Origin: Piromyces finnis
Taxonomy: Eukaryota; Neocallimastigomycota; Neocallimastigomycetes; Neocallimastigales; Neocallimastigaceae
Length of the DNA stretch: 64,000 bases
NCBI GenBank assembly: GCA_002104945.1
Contig: MCFH01000073.1
Location: forward strand, 62,001-126,000
Direction: 5' to 3'
The notes below the pieces were generated by a model. It was given only the letters and a program-made list of their open reading frames with translations. It was not told where the DNA came from and ran no database searches. A program made the position numbers and the translations under genes. Within the stretch, counting starts at the first letter, position 1. Every line of letters starts with the position of its first letter. Below are positions 19,244 to 33,416 of the stretch, in pieces.

Positions 19244-20294
19244 GGTATGGGTCGTCAAATATTAAATAAAATTCAAGGTATAAAAAAGATTATTGAACTT
19301 TTAGGATCAACAGATAATGATGTTTGTAGAAATACTTCTTGGACATTATCTAGTGCTGCTGTTCACAAAAGTATTGTTTTAGAGGCATGCCACATGGGAG
19401 TAATTGAGGCCTTATTAAAACTTACTCAATCCATATCAATTTCTAGTTTTGCTGATGACGCCTTGGGAAAAATATTAAAGCATCGTACGTAATTTATATA
19501 TATATATATTTAAATATATTATATTCCTATGGACATTCATTTTTTTAACTTTTTTTTTTTTTAATCCCTTCTTTTTTTTTATTTCATTTAAAAAAAAAGA
19601 TTTACCAGCAAAATATTGGTTAAATAATTCATTATCTCATGAAGATATTATTTCCAATGGTTTTTATGATTTAGGATATGCTGGTTCAAGAATAGGATTA
19701 AATGATGTGTTCCCAACCCTAAAAGAATTAAGTGAAATTACTATTGATAAGAAAAGAGAAATTCTTTTAATTGATATTGAAAATGATTCTAATTTGAGGG
19801 ATATGGTAGAAACCTTACAAATTAAATTTAAAGAAATTATGAATAAAGAATATAATAGAGATAAAGATTCATTTTCTGTTTCGGTTATTGAAGAAAAAAT
19901 CAGAGCAGTTGCTAATGCTGTTTGTGATGCCATGGGTGGACAAATTAATCCAGAAAAATTAGGAGACTTTGCCTATAAATTCTCAATTACAGAAAAGAAA
20001 ATGAATTTAAATAGTAATATTATTCCAATTGGTGAAATTTCTGCTGGTATATTTTATCATAGAGCCTTACTTTTCAAAGTATTAATGGACTTTTTAAATA
20101 TGACACCAATGATTCGTTGTACATTACATAGAAGTGGTTATAATCGTGCTTGGAATACATTAGAATTAATAGATGATGAATTAACTGAAAATCATAGAGA
20201 TGAAGGTGAAATGATTGTTGATTTAATGTTTAATCCTGGTGAATTATTAAAAGTTGGAACCGTTGAAGCTACAAATTATCAAAAACCAACTTAA
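16349..20294 (+). CDS. ARMC3: ARMC3-like armadillo-repeat protein with C-terminal EDR1-like domain
   Basis: ARMC3 is known from cilia/flagella-bearing cells and sperm flagella in animals. Exon 1 (16349-16438) encodes a low-complexity leader. Exon 2 starts at 16620. About a dozen exons follow, each close to 42 codons and each one armadillo repeat (for example IRKSGGIKLLVPLLEVQDPD; IRLVGGIPLLIELLNTEYPE). The final exon (about 19601-20294) encodes the C-terminal domain: LPAKYWLNNSLS, NGFYDLGYAGSR, then EEKIRAVANAVCDAMGG and FYHRALLFKVLMD, ending in a domain resembling the EDR1/ARMC3 C-terminus with HRSGYNRAWNTLELID. The domain order (ARM array, then EDR1-like) is what separates ARMC3 from Vac8 or importins. 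Nearly all junctions are phase 1. Expected total is about 800 residues, in line with ARMC3. Confidence 0.82.
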
Positions 20295-21384
20295 TTTATA
20301 TATAAATGAATTTTTAATTTTTTCTTTTAAATATGAAAACAAAAAATTATTTAAGTTTTTTTTCCACTTTTAATTTTCAATAGTTTACATATTTAATATT
20401 TTCTTTTTCTTTTTGCAATTTGTAAGCATTTTTATTCTATCAAGTATAAACCATTCCTTTTTCCTTTTTTTTTTAATTTTTATAGATTAAATTTTTTTAT
20501 ATGCAAGAAAATCATGTGATCACATCAATAAATTTTGATTAAATTTAATAAAAAAAATATGTATAATTTAAAAAAAAAATATCAATTTTACAGAATTTTT
20601 TTTTTTTTTTTTTTTTACAAATATTTATATTTATATTAAACTTTGTAAAAAGAAAAAAAAGGTAATATTAAGTAAGGAAATAAAGCTCTATTAATATTAA
20701 AAAACAATCAGTATTATACTCTATACTATTCAATAGATATATCATTCAAGTTTTAAAATATTAAAATTGTATTTAATACTTGTTCCTGTTTTTTCATAAA
20801 ATTTTGAAAAGAAAAAAAATATCGTTAACATTCCATTTTACATCTATTCAGAAAATTAAATTTATTAAAAAAAAAAAGGATTTTAAAAATAATAAATTAA
20901 TGAGGAATCTTGACTTTATTTTTTTTTTTTAAAAAAAAAAATAACAAAAACGAAACAAAAATCATTTATATTTGAAATTAAAATGTTTCATTTTATATAA
21001 TTTATAAATTAATTAGTAACTAACTTTTTTTTTTTTTTCTTCTTCTTTCAAATTAAATCTCATTCTATTTTTTTTTTTTTTTAATAAAAATGAATAATCC
21101 TTAACTTTAAAAAAACATTCAATTTCCAATTTATAAATATATCCATGTTCGATACTATCACTATATTAAAATGTTAAAACTCGTACTAATTATAATTATT
21201 ATGAAAATCCGAAAATTGACATTATAAAATCAAAATTTCAAATTATATTCACAGTAAATATTTAAATAATCAATCTTGACTTTTATCTAAAATAATAATA
21301 TTAATAATAAAAAAATATTTAGTTTTTTTTTCATCTTTTCACTAATTATATAAATATTTATATTACATTAAGGAAATATTTAAT
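20295..21384. other. Gene-free spacer between ARMC3 and eIF2B delta
   Basis: 1.09 kb, very A/T-rich with many poly-T tracts. No open frame or RNA gene is seen. The sequence TCCTTAACT at about 21098-21106 resembles a U12-type branch point, but no intron is supported here. Confidence 0.6.
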
Positions 21385-24169
21385 ATGAGTAATAATTTAA
21401 CACCAATTAAAAAGACTGTTGGTTTTGAACCAACTGAAGAAACAGGAAATGAAGAAGAAAATGGTTTAAATATTAAATACAAAAAGCAAGATTATGGATA
21501 TGATTCATTAAGTGCTTCATTTGAAGAACGTATGTTTAACAGTGACAGCAATCCAATGATAAACAGAATAAAAAGTCCAAATACCAAACAACCAGAAAAT
21601 AATGAAGCTAAAGAAAATGCCAATCCACAAAAAGAACAAAACACTAAGCAACAACAAAAGCAACAACAACAACAAAAACCAAATTTAAATCCAGAAAAAA
21701 AATCACAAAAACAAATGACTAGAGCTGAAAGAAGAGCTTTACAAGTAATTTTTTTTCTTTCAATATTATAAACTTTTTTTTTTAATTAAGCAATGATTAA
21801 TTATTTCATTTAAGAAAAGAACAAATATAAATTAATTAAATAACCAATGTCTTGATTTACCAAAATAATTATTAAATTTATTTTTTTTTCGAAAAATAAT
21901 AGTTCTTTCATTTTAATTATAAAACAATATCTTTTTTTTTTTAATTATAAAATATTATACGATATTCCAAAAATTACATATAACTTTTTTTTTTATTCAT
22001 ATAAACAAAATATTTCTTTTCTTCTCAATTAAATATTATCACTATTATTAATTATTTCATTATATTTTCTTTTATTATTAAAAAGGAAAAGCAAAGAGCA
22101 GCAAAGGCTGCCGCTAAAGCTGCTGCTGGTGGTAATAAAAATGCTTCTAAAAAACAAAACAATAATAATGCATCTCAAGAAAGTGTCAATCAAGTCAAAC
22201 CAGTTCCAGCTCAAATGAGATATGATGATCCAAAGAAGAGAAACAAGGCTGAAAAAAACAAAACTATCAATAGAACTCCAGCTCAAAAGCCAGTTGCTCT
22301 TTTTGCTCATTTAACTCAATATGAAAAAGAAAATGATATAGTAGCTGAATTAAAGGCTCAAGGTTTTATTCACCCAGCTGTCTTAATTTTAGGTCTTCAA
22401 TTTTCTGAATTTATTATTGATGGTGGTAATGCTAGATGTATTGCTATGTTAAATGCCTTTAAGAAGGTATATATATATATATAAACATTCAGTTAATATA
22501 ATAATACCTTTAAAATTTTTTTATGATTTTATCGAAATATAATCTGTTAAAAAAATAGAAATTATTTAATAACATCAAGTAACATCAATTCAAATAATTT
22601 TTATTATTTTTTTTTAAAGGTTATTTCTGATTACAAAACTCCAACTGGTACTTCATTATCTAGACATTTAACTTCACACATTAGTAAGCAAGTTGAATTT
22701 CTTTCAAACTGTCGTACCCTCTGTGGTAGTATGAAGACTGCTATCAGATACGTTAAAACTGAAATTTCTAAATTATCTATTGATTTACCAGATGAAGATG
22801 TAAGTTTTATCATATTTAATAAATAGTAATAGTAGTAGATATAATTATTTAAACCATCCTTTCCTATTTTCCCTTCTTTTTTTTTTTTTTATTTTAGGCC
22901 AAGAGTTTATTATGTGAACTTATTGACAACTTTATAAGAGATCGTATTTACCTTGCTGATAAGATTATTATTACTAATGGTTTAAAGAAGATAAAAGAAA
23001 ATGATGTTATTCTTACCTATTCATAGTAAGATTTTAATTTTTTTTTTTTTTCATAATAAAATCATTCAATTTGAAATAAAATAAACGTTAATTCTTTTTT
23101 TTTTTTTTTAATAAACCTTAAAATCTAGCTCTACTATTGTTAGTGATTTATTATTAGAAGCTCATCAAAAGCAAAAGATCAACTTTTCTGTTGTTGTTGT
23201 TGATTCTAAGCCAAGATATGAAGGTATATTTCTATTCATCCTTAAAAAATTAATAGAACACTATCACCACACCCTGTTCTATAATATTATTATTTTATAT
23301 TACATTGAGAAAATGAAAATTTAATTAAAGCCACATTCACCTATTCTAATTAAATTATAAATATATGATAATAATTATTATTTTAGGTAAGCTTATGCTT
23401 AAGAAATTAGTTGATGCTGGTATTAAGTGTACCTACATTTTATTAAATGGTTTAAGTTTCATGTTACACTCTGTAAGTTTTACTATTTGAATCATTAATG
23501 CATATATATAAAAGAAAGGAATAATTTAAAGGTAGTACAAGACCATCAGTACTTTTATCATTAATTTATAATAAATGAATAATAATAAATCTATAGGTTA
23601 CTAAAGTCATTATTGGTGCTAGTTCTCTCTTATCTAATGGTGCCATTATGTCACGTGTTGGTACTGCTGTTATTAATATGATGGCCTATGACTTTAAGAT
23701 TCCAGTTATGGTTTGTTGTGAAACCTACAAGTTTAGTGAAAGTGTTCGTTTAGATTCCTTTGTTTGGAATGAAATTGGTGATCCAGATGAATTAATTAAT
23801 AATAAAATTGTTAATCCATTAACACAACCACCATTTATTGCTTCCAGAGTTCCAAAAGAACAATCCTCTGATGAAATATTATCAGACTGGCGTGATATTC
23901 CACAATTAAAACTTTTGAATTTACATTATGATGTTACCCCATCAAAATACATTACTATGGTTATTACTGAAATGGGTATGATTCCTTCTACAAGGTAAGA
24001 AAAAAAAAATACCATCTCTATAAGCTATTTTTCCTATTTTTTTTTTTTTTTTTCACAATACTCTATAGAAAGGAAGGATAATTTCTAATATTCTTTTATA
24101 TATATATCTAAATCACTCTATAGTGTTCCTGTTGTTCTTCGTGAAGTTACTGGTATGGGTATGGCTTAA
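21385..24169 (+). CDS. GCD2: Translation initiation factor eIF2B subunit delta (Gcd2), 8 exons
   Basis: eIF2B delta is a regulatory-subcomplex subunit of the guanine-nucleotide exchange factor for eIF2 and is needed for sensing phosphorylated eIF2. Exons: 21385-21744, 22086-22466, 22620-22799, 22898-23025, 23129 to about 23222, about 23387-23472, about 23598-23995, about 24123-24169. The N-terminal third is disordered, with a Gln-rich stretch and then a Lys/Ala-rich basic segment typical of delta subunits. The conserved C-terminal Rossmann-type domain follows: HPAVLILGLQFSEF, IRDRIYLADKIII, VVVVDSKPRYEGK, then KVIIGASSLLSNGAIMSRVG, KIPVMVCCETYKFSE, and a C-terminal YDVTPSKYITMVITEMGM. The delta-specific NxLLxxHYDVTP and SNGAIMSRVGT blocks separate it from alpha and beta. 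Length is about 560 residues, normal for fungi. All joins keep the frame; no damage is seen. Confidence 0.93.
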
Positions 24170-25312
24170 GTAAAAAAAAAAAAAAAGTGTAATGATGATC
24201 ATTATTTTTCAATCCTACAATATCATAAAAAGATGATAAAGATAATGGTAATGATAAAGAAAAGAAGAAAAAAAAATTATTTTTCCCTCTTTTAATATTA
24301 TTATCAAATTCCTAAATCTTTTTTTTTTTTTATTATGATGATGATGATTATATATAATATATACTCTATTAATACTATTTTTAAAAACCATTTATAAAAA
24401 TTTAAAAAAAAAAAAAAAAAATCTTTATTTCATAAAAATATACTTTTTTATATATATATATATTATTATTATTATATTTCATCAGTTTTTTTTTCCTTAT
24501 TTTCTTTAACCTATTAAAATTAAATATCAATTTAATAAAATAAATAGAAAAAAAAAAAATCATTATGTGCATTATACCTTTTTAAACGATTGAAAGGATA
24601 TTTTTACCTCTTTTTTTTTTTACTTTTAAAATTGATTTAACAATGAAGAAGACTATAATTATTTCTATTCTATTAATTTTTTCTAAGAAGAAATTGTTGA
24701 ATATTCATATATATATATTCCTCCTCTTCATCCCCCCCCATTGAAATAAATACTCTTAAAAATTAAACTCTACCTATTGAAAAAGAAGAAAGGAAAAGAG
24801 AGAACTTTTTTTAATTTTACATAATTTTTTTAAAAAAAAAAAAAGCAAAAACTTTTATTAAAAGTAATAAAACTAAAACCTTAAAACAAAAAAATCTTGT
24901 ATATTATCACTAAAAAAAAAAAAAAAAAATTGTAATTTTAAAGAGTAAAATTTTTATATTTATTAAATAGATTATAGTAGTGAAAATGAACAATAATAAA
25001 ATTGGAATTAAAATTATACTATTAATTATAGAACAATATATATACATTCTTTAATTTTTTTTTTTTTTTTACTTTATGAACTACAAATATATATCTATTA
25101 AAGTGGTTATATACATTAATTATACTTTATAAGTAATAGGACAGATAATGATATTATAGTAAAAATGCTAGGAAGAAGATCACAATAATATTTTTTGAGA
25201 AAATGATTAAAGAATAATAGAATATTCCATTATTCTAATTACAATAATTATATGTAAATTACATCAGTAATAATAGAAAAGAACATAGTTTTAGTTTACT
25301 ATTTTTGGGTGA

Positions 25313-25440
<128 letters not shown>

Positions 25441-28336
25441 GTGTTTACTTTTATTATAACGAATTAATTATGTCTTTTCTTTTTTTCATCTTTTTAGAAA
25501 TACATTGATAACCACAATTTTTTTTATTATTAAAATATTATTTTTGTTTCAATCTTTGTTAATACTATGTAATGAAATAATGAAATATAGAAATTAATTT
25601 CATGATATATATAAATACATTTAAAACTATTTTTTTTATAAATAGCATTACTTTAATCATAATATAGATAAAAAAAAGAGTTAGGTAGAAAGACTAATTC
25701 TATGAAAAAAAGAAGGAATAATAATAATGATATTTATCCATCATCGAAAATCCCTAATCCTACAAAAAAATTTAAGGTTTTTTTATGTACAATTTGATGA
25801 TTTTAATGTAGTAAGTAAACTTCTTTAACCAATCACAATGAAGCTAAATATATAAAAATTTTAATTACTGAATTTTACATAAAAATCATTTACATATTTA
25901 TAAATAATACCTACTACTACTACTACTAATAATAATAATGATTTATTGTTTGTTATTATTGTTAGTTATTATTAGATAATGTTGTTTGTTATTATGGTTA
26001 GTTTTTCATGAATAGCATAGTATGAATAAAAGAAATATTGGTATATGTAATATGATATTGATATTTACTAGAAGTTTTTTTTAAATAAAAAATTTTCATA
26101 TTATTCTTACTAATATTATTCTTTTAAAGAAGAACAAACCAAATAATTCTTTATTTTATTACGTTTCAACCATAATATTAACGTTTAATTATAGTTAGAA
26201 CATGGCAAATCTTTTATTTATATTAAAAAAAGGCTAGAAAATTTAAAATTGTTTTTTTTTTTTCATTTTATTCAATTTCTCCCTTTTCCAAATCCTTTTT
26301 TATTTTTTCATGAATGAAAATCTTTTCTTTGAAATAAATCTTAAAAAAGGACTTTCCAACACCAAAAAAAAAAAAAAAAGATATCTTTTTCTTTTTATTC
26401 TATTTTCATTTTTCATACCATATAACCATATATAAAAGTTTTTTTTTTTTTATAGTATTCTCTTTTAGTTTTATAAAGTCAAAGTTTATGTCTCCTTTAT
26501 TTACCTATCAATATTCCATAAGTTAATATATAAAATAATTATAATTTATTATATATTAATTTAAATATTAATATATATTAAATATGTATTCTCCACCATT
26601 AATATAAATTTATTTTTTGTCATTGCCATTCCATAACAAAAAAAAAAAAGTAACCCAATAATAAAAATGTTGTAAAAAGTACTTTTAAGTTTTTTTTTTC
26701 ACAACTCTATTAATCTGTATGAAAATGAAAAATATAAAATGTAATGCTTTTTTTTTTTAATTCTTTCTAAATATAAACATATGAATTATACAATATAAAG
26801 AGGTTTTCTATAGAAATAATTATTATTATAGATTTTATTGTATATTCTTAATAGGAAATAACATTACAAATAAATAAGCCGCTTTTTTTTTTTTTTTTAA
26901 TTTACTAAAAATTAGATTACCAATACGATTTTATTCTAAAAGTTTATAAAGAATGTTAATTTGCTGTGATAGAAATAATGGTCAGCAAATGAAATTTATC
27001 TGGTAATAAGATTGGCTCAAATTTAAAAAAGTTTTCAATTTGAATAATAAAACTATTGAAAAGTTAAAAAAAAAGTGTACTAAAAATGTACAAAAATTTT
27101 AATAGTTTTCACCAAATAAAGTTTGAATAATTCATACAAAAAAAAAAAAATGTATGAAAGAATTACAGAACTGTATGATATAATATTAAAAGATTATAAA
27201 TATTTAAATACTTTTTCTTTTTATAATATATACTTTTATACTTTTAATCCATTTAAAATATAGAATAATAATAATAATAATAATAAAAAACTAAAAGTTT
27301 ATTTAAAATAAAATGAAACATCATTTTTTATTTTTTTATTTTACATACATTTTTAATAAAAAAATATTTTTTTTTCTTTATTTATGTTTATGTTTATTTT
27401 TAATTTTAACTATATTTGTAAAATTGAATTTTGTTAATTTTAATAGAAAAACGAAAAGCAAAAAATCAAAAGCAGTAAATGCCAATAGTTTTTTTTTTTT
27501 TTTTTATTTTTACACTATAGAATTTTTAAAAATTATTGACTATTTAATATAATAAACAATTATATATAAATTAAAAAGTATAATTATAGTCTTATTTCCA
27601 TTTATATTGTGAAAAACTTTATAAAATACTTTTTATTTTTCTGTAAATAATAAAAGATTTCTTTTTGTAAAGTTTTATTTATTCTAAAAGTTTATAAAAC
27701 TTTATATTTTTTAATATTCAATATTTATATTAGTAATTAAGATTTCTTTTTTTTTTTTTCATTATTAAAAAATAAATTATATTTAGTTTTAATAGTATAA
27801 ATATATAGTATAAGATAATTATAAACCATAAAAATGTATTTTAATATTATATAACTAGTTTTTTTTTTTAAAAATTAAATTAATAATCCTTTTATAGTAA
27901 GTAAAAAAAAAAAATTGGAGCTGCAGCGTGATATATCAATAGTATTAAAAAAAAACAATGTATCCTTTATCTTGTCAATAATTTAATAAATATTTATTTT
28001 GTTGAGTTATAACGATTCTTTTATATAGAGTATTTAGACTTTTATATTTTTAATTATTAAGCTAAATCATTTACTACTTTATTAACATTAAATATTAAAT
28101 TATTCTATTGTAATAATACTTTAACTACTATAACATACAACTGTAATAACCTTTAACATTTTAAATTTATATATTATTCTATTTATATATTTTCAATTTT
28201 TTATTAATATGTTGTGTGTATGTGTATGCTTACAAAAAAAAAGTTTATTATTGTAAAAACGTTATAGGAAAGAATTCTACTTTAATAATTCAAAAAAAAA
28301 AAAAAAAAAAAAAATTTCTTTTTTCTAGTATTAAGT

Positions 28337-28373
28337 CATGTTCATTCATTTCTTTTGACAAAGAATGAACATG
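28337..28373. repeat. Perfect 11-bp inverted repeat (hairpin)
   Basis: CATGTTCATTC at 28337-28347 and GAATGAACATG at 28363-28373 are exact reverse complements separated by 15 bases. The arms contain G and C, so this is less likely than a pure A/T palindrome to arise by composition alone. Function unknown. Confidence 0.8.
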
Positions 28374-29593
28374 GTTTTAGAATACATTTTCTGATCCACT
28401 TTTTTCTATTACTACTACTGATTTCTACTACCATTTTTACTCTTTCTCCTTTTCCTCTTTTCATTACTATTTTTACCATTATTTATAGAAATAAACTATG
28501 CTTGTCCACTCTTTCCATAGTGTGGTTTTTTTTTTCTTTTAAATTAAAATTATTATAATTATTTTAAAAGTATCTTAAAATGGATCATTAATTTTTTTTA
28601 AATAGATTAAATCTTTTTTATATTGTTATTGAATAGAATTATATATTCAATTATATTTTAATATATAGTATTAATATTATTATCCATAATTTTGATATAA
28701 AATTTAAATTGAAAATTATAATTATAAATTCTATATTATTATATATAAATAGAATTCATTCAAACTATATTATTATAATATAATTCAATTGAATAAATAA
28801 ATAATAATAAATAATAATAAATAAATAATAAATAATAATAAATAATAATAAATAATAATGATAAATAATAAATCATATTAATTAGAATTATAATATTATT
28901 TATTTATTATTTATTATTAATAAATCTTATTAATAAATTTTAATCAATAATAATAATAATAATAATAAAAAAATAATATAAAATTAAAAAAAATTTTTTT
29001 ATATATAATTCTTTTTTTTTTTTTTTTTTTTTACCTTTATCGCATTACACTATAACAAAAGTTTTCTTTTAAATCTGTATATTCAAGGTAATTTATTTTT
29101 GAAAAAAAGAGAAAACTTTAAAAAAAAATAGGGAAAACAGTGAATATATTTTGTTATTATTTTGTTTATAAAAGTATTGTTAATTATTATCGAAAAGTAA
29201 ATTTTTAAAAAAAACCGAATAAACAAAAGAAAATGTCGCTTATTTTGGTTTTCTTTTTCTGTTTTTTTAAAAGATATTATATAATACAAATAAATAATAA
29301 TAGAAAACTTCCAAAAGTTAATAAAAGAAAAAAAGATTAAAAAAAAAAAAGAAAAAAATTGGTTAATAATATTGTGAACTAATAATACAAAATGTTTAAG
29401 ATATAATAGTAAAATAAAGAAATTATTGTGATGGATAATAAATCTTTTTGATAAATGATCAATATTATTTATCCTAAAAGTATATTATAATATTTTTAGA
29501 TGAAGAGATTTGTTTTTAAAAGATAATAATTTTTATAATTTATAGAAAAAAAGTAAACGAGTGTCAATTTTAAAATTGTAGTATATTTTATAA

Positions 29594-29630
<37 letters not shown>

Positions 29631-29775
29631 TATCAAAAGAGTAAATTATTATAAAAAACAATTAATTAATTTAAAATTTTGTGAAATATTACTGATTTCC
29701 TATTTATTGAATAATAAAATAATAATAATAATAATCTAACTTTTTTTTTCATATAGTATATAATATTTTATAAAA

Positions 29776-31921
<2,146 letters not shown>

Positions 31922-32820
31922 GCTTCTTGCGCATATAAATAAAAAAGAAAAATGATTTTTTGAGCAATAGAAAAAAGGAAAATAAAAAAAAATGAGAGAG
32001 GAAGAATGTTTCTAGATAGGAAAAGTTGATAGATCATGTTAACTTTTATAACCTTTTTTTTTTTTTTACAAAAAATTAATTTTATTTATTGGATAAAAAA
32101 ATTGAACATTTCTCTTTTATTTTTATTTATTTTACCTTTTTCCAAAAAAAAAAAAAAAATAGTGTAATAGATATACCAAAAATTCCATAACAAAAACAAA
32201 ACAAATTCATAAATTAAAAAAATACCAAAGAAATCCAAAAAAACAAAAGCAAAAACAAATGAAGAAACAAACAAAAAAATTTAAAAAATTATTAAAATAA
32301 TCAAACTTATATTTAAACACATAAATATATAAAATAACAAAGAAAAAAATAACCCATAATTATTATGTAATGCATTTTTTTTAATTTTTAAGCAAAAAAA
32401 AAAGAAAAAATTTAAAAAAAAATTAAAAAAAAGTATGTAAAAATTAATGGAAAATATTTATTAAATAATAAAATAAAAAATATAATAATAAAAAAAAAAA
32501 AAAAAAATAGGTGTAAAATGTTGTTTATGGTGTGAATATGTGTAATTTCAGTTTTTATTAAAAAAAAAAAAAAAAAAAAAAAAGATGGGTGTATATTTGA
32601 AAACAATTCATAACAACTACAATAACCAACTTCAAGGTTTAATGAATATTTTAAAGTCTAAAATAGTGAAAAAGTATTCATTTTTTGATAATGTGAGTAG
32701 GTAAAATGAAAGAATAATTTTTATTTTAAATAATAGTTTTGGATTTTATAGGCTATTTTATATATATATATATATTTTATTAAAATGGTAATGCTTTTTC
32801 TTTCTGCGTTCATTGATGTA

Positions 32821-32856
<36 letters not shown>

Positions 32857-33416
32857 CTTCTTGGTTATCCCTGTATAACTTTTTTTTTTTATCAATAATA
32901 GAACCCTTTTTTATCAGCCATACGAAATAGATTTATATAAAAAAAGTTATCAAAAATAGATTTATATATATATATAAATGAATTATTTTTTATTATTATT
33001 TTATTTTGTAATTTTTTTTTTAAATGAAAATACATTATAAGAATTTATTTCAATGTATCTATCTATCTATCTATCTATCTATACACTTTTTTTTCCTTTT
33101 TGATATATGATTAATTTTTATTATTATCATTATTTATTTTTAATAAAATTTATTGGTAAAATACAGAAATATATATATATACACATATATCTAGTGAGTG
33201 TGGGTGAAGTTAAATAAGAATAAAAAATAAAACTAGAAACAACGATAACAAGGATGATGATGATTATATTCTTTTTTTTTTTTTTTTTTTAAATAAAAGT
33301 TTAATTCTATTTTTTTTAATAGGCTAAATTATATATATATTTATTGAGAGAGAGAAAATAAAAATAAAAATAAAAAAAAAAAAAGGGGGGGGGGTGAGGG
33401 AGAGAAGATCAGAAGA
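31922..33416. other. Spacer between convergent GFA1 and ARM/SPRY gene
   Basis: 1.5 kb holding both 3' UTRs. Contents are a long poly-T at about 32826-32856, a CTAT tetranucleotide run at about 33057-33082, TA runs, and a purine-rich A12-G10 block at about 33373-33394 just past the stop codon of the minus-strand gene. No coding sequence is seen. Confidence 0.6.
33385..33394. repeat. G10 homopolymer (C10 in the minus-strand transcript)
   Basis: Ten consecutive G residues preceded by about 12 A. On the minus strand this reads C10 then poly-T, about 20 bases after the stop codon of the ARM/SPRY gene, so it lies in its 3' UTR. Such a run is exceptional in this A/T-rich sequence. Confidence 0.85.

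Noticed and set aside
21096-21110. U12-like branch-point sequence TCCTTAACT
   Set aside because: It lies in a spacer with no matching U12 donor or nearby acceptor, so chance is the simpler explanation.
27919-27940. Slightly G/C-richer patch (GGAGCTGCAGCG) as a small RNA gene
   Set aside because: It is too short, with no stem, box motifs or tRNA-like structure around it.
27957-27970. GTATCCTTT resembling a U12-type donor
   Set aside because: It is intergenic and no exon adjoins it.
28355-28558. 67-codon frame in the gene desert
   Set aside because: It is a pyrimidine-rich stretch giving only Leu/Phe/Ile/Thr runs, with no splice partners and no recognisable protein.
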